From: Balaenoptera acutorostrata
Taxonomy: Eukaryota; Chordata; Mammalia; Artiodactyla; Balaenopteridae
Direction of reading: 5' to 3'
NCBI RefSeq assembly: GCF_949987535.1
Contig: NC_080071.1
Coordinates: 24,451,032-24,515,031, forward strand
Length of the DNA stretch: 64,000 nt
Within the stretch, counting starts at the first letter, position 1, and each line of letters opens with the position of its first letter. The translations under genes were made by a program, and so were the position numbers. The notes below the pieces were generated by a model that did not search any database, was not told the DNA's origin, and saw only the letters and a program-made list of their open reading frames with translations. This document shows, one piece after another, positions 56,822-64,000 of this stretch.

Positions 56822-59425
56822 AGCAGGCCAATATAGCTGATGAACATAGATGCAAAAATCCTCAACAAAATACTAGCAGACAGAATCCAACAGCACATTA
56901 AAAGGATCATACACCATGATCAAGTGAGGTTTATCCTAGGAATGCAAGGATTCTTCAATATACACAAATCAATCAATGTGATATACCATGTTAACAAAGA
57001 AGGATAAAAACCATATGATGATCTCAATAGATGCAGAAAATGCTTTCAACAAAATTCAGCACTGATTTATGATAAAAAGTCTCCAGAAAGTAGGCATAGA
57101 GGGAACATACCTCAACATAACAAAGGTCATAGATGACAAACCCACAGTCAACATCATTCTCAATGGTGAAAAACTGAAACCATTTCCTCTAAGATCAGGA
57201 ACAAGACAAGGTGTCCCACTCTCATCACTATTAGTCAACATAGTTTTGGAAATTTTAGCCACAGCAATCAGAGAAGAAAAATAAATTAAAAGGAATCCAA
57301 ATTGGAGAAGAAGTAAAACTGTCACTGCTTGCAGATGACATGATACTATACATAGAGAATCCTAAAGATGCTACTAGAAAACTACTAGAGCTAATCAATG
57401 AATGTGGTAGAGTAGCAGTATACAAAATTAATACACAGAAATCTCTTGCATTGCTATACACTAATGATGAAAAATCTGAAAAAGAAATTAAGGAAACACT
57501 CCCATTTACCACTGCAACAAAAAGAATAAAATACCTAGGAATAACCCTACCTACGGAGACACAAGACCTGTATGCAGAAAACTATAAGACACTGATGAAA
57601 GAAATTAAAGATGATACAAACAGATGGAGAGATATACCATGTTCTTGGATTGGAAGAATTAACATTGTGAAAATGCTATACTACCAAAGCTATATACAGA
57701 TTCAATGCAATCCCTATCAAACTACCAATGGCATTTTTCACAGAACTAGAACAAAAAATTGCATAATTTGTATGGAAACACAAAAGACCCCGAATAGCCA
57801 AAGCAATCTTGAGAAAGAAAAACGGAGCTGGAGGAATCAGGCTCCCTGACTTCAAACTATACTACAAAGCTTCAGTAATCAAGACAGTATGGTACTGGCA
57901 CAAAAACAGAAATATAGATCAATGGAACAGGATAGAAAGCCCAGAGATAAACCCACACACATATGGTCACCTTATCTTTGATAAAGGAGGCAAGAATATA
58001 CAATGGAGAAAAGACAGCCTCTTCAATAAGTGGTGCTGGGAAAACTGGACAGCTACATGTAAAAGAATGAAATTAGAACACTCCCTAACACCACACACAA
58101 AAATAAACTCAAAATGGATTAAAGACCTAAATGTAAGGCCAGACACTATAAAACTCTTAGAGGAAAACATAGGCAGAACACTGTATGACATAAGTCACAG
58201 CAAGATCCTTTTTGACCCACCTCCTAGAGAAAGGGAAATAAAAACACAAATAAACAAATGGGACCTAATGAAACTTAAAAGCTTTTGCACAGCAAAGGAA
58301 ACCATAAACAAGACCAAAAGACAACCCTCAAAATGGGAGAAAATATTGCAAATGAAGCAACTGACAAAGGATTAATCTCCAAAATATACAAGCAGCTCAT
58401 GCAGTTCAATATCAAAAAAACAAACAATCCAATCCAAAAATGGGCAGAAGACCTAAATAGACATTTCTCCAAAGAAGATATACAGATTGCCAACAATCAC
58501 ATGAAAGGATGCTCAACATCACTAATAATTAGAGAAATGCAAATCAAAACTACAATAAGGTATCACCTCACACCAGTCAGAATGGCCATCATCAAAAAAT
58601 CTACAAATAATAAATGTTGGAGAGGGTGTGGAGAAAAGGGAACCCTCTTGCACTGTTGGTGGGAATGTAAATTGATATAGCCACTATGGAGAACAGTATG
58701 GAGGTTCCTTAAAAAACTATAAATATAACTAACATATGACCCAGCAATCCCACTACTGGGCATATACCCTAGAACACCATAATTCAAACAGAGTCATATA
58801 CCACAATGTTCACTGCAGCATTATTTACAATAGCCAGGACATGGAAGCAACCTAAGTGTCCATCAACAGATGAATGGATAAAGAAGATGTGGCACATATA
58901 TACAATGGAATATTACTCAGCCATTAAAATAAACGAAATTGAGTTTTTGTAGTGAGGTGGATGGACCTAGAGTCTGTCATACAGAGTGAAATAAGTCTGA
59001 AAGAGAAAAACAAATACTGTATGCTAACACATATATATGGAATCTAAAAAAAAAAAAAAAAGTGGTTCTGAAGAACCTAGGGGCAGGACAGGAATAAAGA
59101 TGCAGACGTAGTCCAATGGAATGGACTTGAGGACACGGTGAGGGGTAAGGGTAAGCTGGGACGAAGTGAGAGAGTGGCATGGACATATATACACTACCAA
59201 ATGTAAAATAGATAGCTAGTAGGAAGCATCCGCATAGCCCAGGGAGGTCAGCTCGGTGCTTTGTGACCACCTAGAGGGGTGGGATAGGGAGTGTGGGAGG
59301 CAGACACAAGAAGGAGGGGATATGGGGATATATGTATATGTATAGCTGATTCACTTTGTTATACAGCAGAAACTAACACACCATTGTAAAGCAATTATAC
59401 TCCAATAAAGATGTTAAAAAAAAAT
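56822..59425 (+). mobile_element. 5'-truncated L1 (about 2.6 kb)
   Basis: Begins within the reverse transcriptase part of ORF2 ('caggccaatatagctgatg') and continues to the 3' UTR ('gcatggacatatatacac', 'gctcggtgctttgtgacc') and the terminal 'gcaattatactccaataaag' plus A-rich tail. It is much closer to the modern cetacean L1 than the other L1 copies here. I could not find a convincing target-site duplication, so the ends are set by homology only. Confidence 0.93.
57000..58950 (+). pseudogene. L1 ORF2 remnant: reverse transcriptase to C-terminus
   Basis: Frames at 57069-57284, 57340-57849, 57809-58375 and 58285-58680 are successive ORF2 pieces in changing frames. The catalytic RT motif is at 57328-57339 and reads L-A-D-D: both aspartates are kept, but the usual F/Y before A is L. 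A stop follows 'REEK' near 57282, and frameshifts lie between each pair of frames. The C-terminal zinc-knuckle-like region ([19 protein letters not shown]) is readable near 58615-58671. The missing N-terminal endonuclease and the breaks make it inactive. Confidence 0.9.
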
Positions 59426-60017
59426 AAGAAAAATCAAAACATCACACTTTCCCTATAACACACTTTGCACAACATCTCCTGATGTTAATCTGTTTCTTGT
59501 CTCCCCAGCTCTATGGTTCCATTTCTTATCTTCTCTGTGTTCTTTGTGTGAATGCTAATTGAGCACGTAGTTCATACCAGGCAGTCTTCCATACATTCTG
59601 GACATAGAAATTAATAAGACTTGGTATTTTCTTTGAATGAGCTCAAAATTAGCTACAATAATATATAATGACATGTAGCACATCCCAGGTGCTACCCTGG
59701 AGTCGAGAACCAAGGGTTGTAGAGATACAGAGGAATGTTAATGTTCAGGAACAGGCAGTGGGGGTGTCAGGAAGTACATCACAGAGATTTGTTTTGATCT
59801 GTCGTTGGAAGGATGATAATGCCTTCTTTAGGGTGAGAAGCTGAGAGAAATGTAATCCCATCACAGAGACTTTGCAGTGTTTATTATAGGTAAAGCAAGA
59901 CTTTTGAAGGGTGAACAAAGCCTTGGTGACATAAAAGGGCATGGCTTCTTTGAGAAACTCTGAGCAGTCCTGTATTATGGGAGCATAAGATTTGTAGGAG
60001 AAATGGAGTTGGCAAGA

Positions 60018-60245
60018 TATTCAACTAATATTTATCAAACACATATTATGGGCAAGAAACCATACTATAAATAATGCTATGTACTCTGTTCTATATAAAA
60101 CATTCAATCAGCCTAACACAGTAGATGTTATTCTCCAAATATATATCAGAAAAGGAAACTGAGGCACCAAGAAGGTAAACTTGATCAAGTTCACCTAGTT
60201 ACTGTCAGAGCTGGGGGTCCAGCTAGTTCCTCTAAACACATCCTA
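60018..60245 (-). repeat. MIR SINE, antisense, inside L2
   Basis: 'caactaatatttatcaaacac', 'gggcaagaaaccatactat', 'aaaaggaaactgaggcacc', 'caagttcacctagttactg' and 'cagagctgggggtccagc': reversed MIR, good match. Confidence 0.8.
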
Positions 60246-60404
60246 CTTAAAAACCCAAGTGAATTCAATTCTGAAGGCACCAAGTATCATACTACAGAGT
60301 CCAGAACTTTATCAGTGAGAGTTTTAAGGAGTTAAGATAGCTTTTTAAGCCAAGGCATGACCTAAGTACTTTGAGCAGAAAATATGGAAAAATTTTTAAG
60401 GGCT

Positions 60405-60560
60405 TGGGCATCACCACTTAAGTGTGATTTGGCAAGTTCATCTCTCTCAGGTGCAGGGTTCTCCTCATAAAATAAGAAGAATAAGAGCATATATCTTATG
60501 GGATTGTTGTACTCATTATTTAGTACATGAAATTCATTTACAATGACTTTTGGCTCTGAT
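60405..60560 (+). repeat. MIR SINE fragment, sense, inside L2
   Basis: 'gatttggcaagttcatctctctcag', 'gttctcctcataaaataag', 'catatatcttatgggattgttgtactc' and a decayed end follow sense MIR. Confidence 0.5.
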
Positions 60561-60860
60561 AAGTCATCAGTCGTATGTGATTTTTATTTCAGAAATAGCT
60601 CTCTGATGGTACTGTAGAGAATGAATTGTAAAGGGAGGGAAGTTTCAGTCCTCAATCCTCCAGAAGAAGGATGAAGAGGGCTTCAACAGAGCACTTGGCA
60701 GTGATGGAAATGTGGGGTTGGCATTAGGAGATATTTCAGATGTAAATATTGAAAGGAATTGGTGACTAACTGGGTTTAGGGAGAACAGAGAGCAGACAAC
60801 AGAAAATGACCCTGAGGTTTCTAGATTAGATGGCCAGATGAATGTTGATGTCTTAACATC

Positions 60861-61914
60861 TTATACTCCAACTGCTACTTCCCTGCGAATCAATTATCCT
60901 AGGACTCTCTCTACCGCTGACCACCAGTAATTGATTTAGTGACTATTTATAGCCAAAAAATAAAAATAAAAACAACATTGGAAGCCAACAGAAGCCAGAG
61001 AAGTCAGTTCCTCCCACTAAGTCTAGCCTATGCCTATAGCCCTAAGCTGACCGTGTTCTCAAGCCCCTTGGGTGAGAAAGTAACTGAGTAGTCATTCCGC
61101 AAGCTGGCAGACAAGACGGCTTCTTTTCAGCACCAAACCTGTTTAGAGGTATGGTGCTGGTGGTGGGGAAAATGGCTGATGAACAGAGCGCACCCACAGT
61201 TTTAGGACATTTTGTTTTCACTTGGGACAATACTGAAATAAAATTTTCAAACTGTGAGGAGGAGAGTTTTTTGAGAATTCTTATTTTATCAACAAATACA
61301 ATTGATCAAATCTAAATTCTATACAATAACTAGAGTCCATGAAACGCTATGAAGTTTAGTTATGTAAAAGAAAATGTAGTTTATGTTACTGTTGTTACTA
61401 TATACTACTGGACGGAGCATGAAAATGTATAAACTGAAAGTTTAAATGAACACCGAAACACATTCTAGGCAAGATCTTCCCTGGAAAACTTTCTTGTTGC
61501 TTGAATTACACGCACACAAAATATATTTCTAGTTTTCTCTAAAGACTACCATCTTTATCTCTACCTACACAATTCAGAAATTAAGAGGGCTGAATATTTG
61601 CATGCCATATAACATATAAAGCTATTATAAAATTTATTTTGGAGCTATTAAAATTTTAACTAAACTACACTGCTTCTTTAATAAGTTTGTCTTATGTATA
61701 GTGACAAAAGGTGAGAGGAAATACACATAGACAAGTTTATTTTAGATGTGGGGAACAGAGGAAGAGTGGTAATTAACCCTAAATTCTGGTCTCCATTTAT
61801 ATAAAAGCTTCTTCAATTCATAGTCTATATAGTGTTTTTCTTTAAAAATAATTTCAAGAAAACATCTTGGGGTTTAGAAGATGGAAATGCACATTAGTCA
61901 CTCTATGATTCAAA
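60861..61914. other. anonymous sequence
   Basis: No gene or nameable repeat. The minus-strand frame 61042-61230 has no domain. Confidence 0.45.
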
Positions 61915-62060
61915 CATCCTGAAAGCAGAGATAAGGTTGGATACTCCTTTGCATCTCCTCCTACTGTTTCTCTAGTGCCTAAGACCTTACCTGAGAGAGA
62001 GGTGGCACTAAGTATGCATCTTCACCTTTACTCTTAACAACACAGTCTTTTCTATAAGGC
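61915..62060 (+). repeat. L2 3'-end trace
   Basis: 'ctgaaagcagagataagg', 'cctttgcatctcctcctac' and 'tctctagtgcctaagacc' resemble the terminal L2 block. Weak. Confidence 0.35.
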
Positions 62061-64000
62061 CTTTTCTCATAATTCTTAGAAATGGTAGATTCAATCTTAC
62101 CAAACCAAAACCTCTTTTGAGTTGAGTTGAATCAAACAATACCTCTGGAACTTTGTACTGGTCCCAGCATGACTGGTGCCCTGTCTGGATCTGGTCTCTG
62201 ACTGGATCAGAAAAGGACTTCCCTCAGCCCCTTCTCATCCTTTAGTTCTTTAAAAGCAACACAAAGATAGGGACATTTCTGATTTGCTAAAAAAAAAAAG
62301 TTGCTGTTGCACTATGTCTGAAAGCATAGTGGCAAAAATACAGAAACACTCTGACCTCTAAAAATAATGCATTTTAAGTCCTGTTTTCCTACTGAGTTAA
62401 GACCTTTATTTCTCTTGGAGAAATTTACTTTGATTTTTCCAAATGTTTAGAGTGGCTTGATAATTTAAGGTAAAAATCACATATCTAGATGTGATGGAAG
62501 CAGTTTAGCACTTCAACTAGCTAGCTCTGTTCCATGACACACCCCAAACCAGATGAGCAATAAATTAAAGGATGACCAACTAAATTGTTCTTCTGTTACC
62601 TTACTATTAACATCATCTCCAAACTATGAGCTAGTTAATAGCTGAAGTGTTTGTTATTTCTCAATCACTATTGCTTAAAAGGTGTTTTTAAAGTACATGT
62701 ATTATGCTATTAAAATACATGCCCATCCTTATATAAGCTTCAGCATAATTATAGTTTTGTATAATTAGAGTTTTATGTCAAAAGATTTACAGCTTTATCA
62801 CCGCAAGCAATATTTCACAGCTGCCAAGAATGATTTATGCAATAATGACTTAAGCTGTAAAATAGAATCCTCAAAGGAAGGGCTGTCAAATATTCCTACT
62901 GCAAATAACTAGGTTTTAAAAAATTGATATTCTGGTAAACAGCAAGCCCAACTGTACCTGGTAAAATCACATAAAGGAATATTGTAGGAAGCATTGCTTC
63001 ACAGTGGTGATCATGCAGCTCACGATACACCACGTCAATGTGAACTCCTTGCATAGATCAAAAGTTTAAACTGCTTATAAAGCCTCTGGGTCACTTTGGA
63101 AAACAAGCTTTCAGAAATAATGCCATGGGCATATTTTTGTTACTCCAGTGTGAGTGAATGGAAAAAGTGGAAACAGTGTATCTCAACTTTTTGTTAATTT
63201 GCTCACTGTGCTTATTGCATCACGATTCATATTACAATGAGATGCTAAATAAAGCATAAATAAAGGAAGCATTTACTGCATATACTTACGAAACCAAGAA
63301 CCTCTCAAAAGTAAATGACCTCAATAATAAAGAATGAAGGAAACTTTGGGACACAAACCAATGAAAATGTTGGTGATCTTGTCCTTTCCTGCTTTTATAA
63401 ATTCAGAGTGGCTGGCAGGGAAGACTTTCAAAGCATTTGAACTTCACAAGCTCTGACTGATTTTGCAGTTGCCATGTGAATAAAACTAATACACTCAGAA
63501 GATTCTATTCAAGGTATCTGAACTAGTAGCAAAAACACAAGTTTATTACATTCAGAGCAAATAAGTCTGACTGTGTCTTCTCAATCTACAAAGGTCATTC
63601 AAATTAATATTTTTCTTTGGAAAAAAAGAAAAAGGTGGCCCATCACCTCATGTTCCCCATAAAAATAAAAGCAAAATAGGCAGCATTTGTCATTGACTCT
63701 GAGGATACTCAAGCCCTTGAAGATTGAGTCACAACTGAAAATGAAGGCAACAGAATCAAAATTATCACCAAAGGTTGATATTTATATACCTAAACAAGCT
63801 TCCAAATAAAGATTCCTTGTCTAAAACAAGGAGGTTTTAATTCATATAACCAAGCAAATCACTGATGGTATGATTTGCATTAGTCAATGTACCAGCACTT
63901 TTACTGTAGAAATTTTTACATCCATGTTTGTGACTCCACATTAAATTGGTTTTTAAAGGTGTTTTGAGATCATTTTACACAGTCACATTGTACAAGTTAA
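62061..64000. other. anonymous AT-rich sequence to the window end
   Basis: About 1.9 kb with no gene and no repeat that I can name. Since it lacks recognisable repeats, it is a candidate for ancient unique or constrained noncoding sequence, but conservation cannot be judged from one genome. Confidence 0.45.

Larger units (their letters stand above)
59545..60860 (-). repeat. long L2 fragment, antisense, split by two MIRs
   Basis: Reversed L2 order is preserved across three parts: 59545-60017 ('gagcacgtagttcataccagg' to 'gcataagatttgtagg'), 60246-60404 ('agaactttatcagtgag', 'tttttaagccaaggcatgac'), and 60561-60860 ('aaatagctctctgatgg', 'agagaatgaattgtaaaggg', 'ccctgaggtttctag'). About 900 bases of L2 in all. 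Confidence 0.65.

Noticed and set aside
57056..57512. Minus-strand frames of 85-89 residues
   Set aside because: Shadows of the sense L1 ORF2 remnant.
1..64000. CRISPR arrays, operons, prophage or bacterial features
   Set aside because: No regularly spaced repeats; SINE/LINE content shows mammalian nuclear DNA.

Overview
This window is ordinary, gene-poor nuclear DNA from a mammal, most likely a cetacean (whale or dolphin). The main evidence is six copies of the CHR-type tRNA-derived SINE, whose head reads 'cttccctggtggcgcag' and whose tail is (TAAA)n. This family is typical of cetaceans, hippos and ruminants. There are also young L1 elements whose 3' ends read '...gcaattatactccaataaa', the cetartiodactyl type. 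I saw no BovB, Bov-tA or pig PRE SINE, which argues against cattle or pig. The species call is inference.

I found no protein-coding gene, tRNA, rRNA, snRNA or CRISPR array that I can support. Almost every long open frame lies inside a SINE, an L1 or a low-complexity tract. The window is best read as intergenic or intronic DNA, AT-rich throughout and filled with repeats of several ages: ancient MIR and L2 copies, old DNA transposons, old antisense L1M pieces, then younger 5'-truncated L1s and CHR SINEs with clean target-site duplications (TSDs).

Layout. 1-10 kb: one CHR SINE, a possible LTR remnant, a GA tract, a TA/CA microsatellite and a dense run of L2 and MIR pieces. 10-16 kb: a good CTCF core motif, a 139-bp tandem duplication, a 34-bp tandem duplication, and three weak but reading-phase-compatible exon-like segments at 12.5-15 kb. 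16-25 kb: a 1.1-kb truncated L1, a CHR SINE, and a three-layer nest (old L1 containing both a 96-bp L1 tail and a SINE). 25-31 kb: mostly unique AT-rich DNA with a perfect hairpin and two old DNA transposons. 31-33 kb and 44-46 kb: large antisense L1 fragments. 38.9-39.5 kb: an L1 tail with a G-quadruplex motif beside an unexplained GC-rich patch. 43-55 kb: three CHR SINEs, an L1 tail and MIRs. 56.8-59.4 kb: a 2.6-kb truncated L1 with decayed reverse transcriptase. 59.5-60.9 kb: one long antisense L2 split by two MIRs. 60.9-64 kb: nothing I can name except an L2 trace.

I did not find a previously undescribed biological system. The observations most worth a second look are the stepwise 1-2-3 copy variation of an internal module among the six CHR SINEs, the three phase-compatible exon-like segments, the GC-rich patch at 39.3-39.5 kb and the CTCF motif at 10.7 kb. 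Repeat family names come from recognising consensus features by eye, and boundaries without a TSD are good to roughly 10-30 bases.
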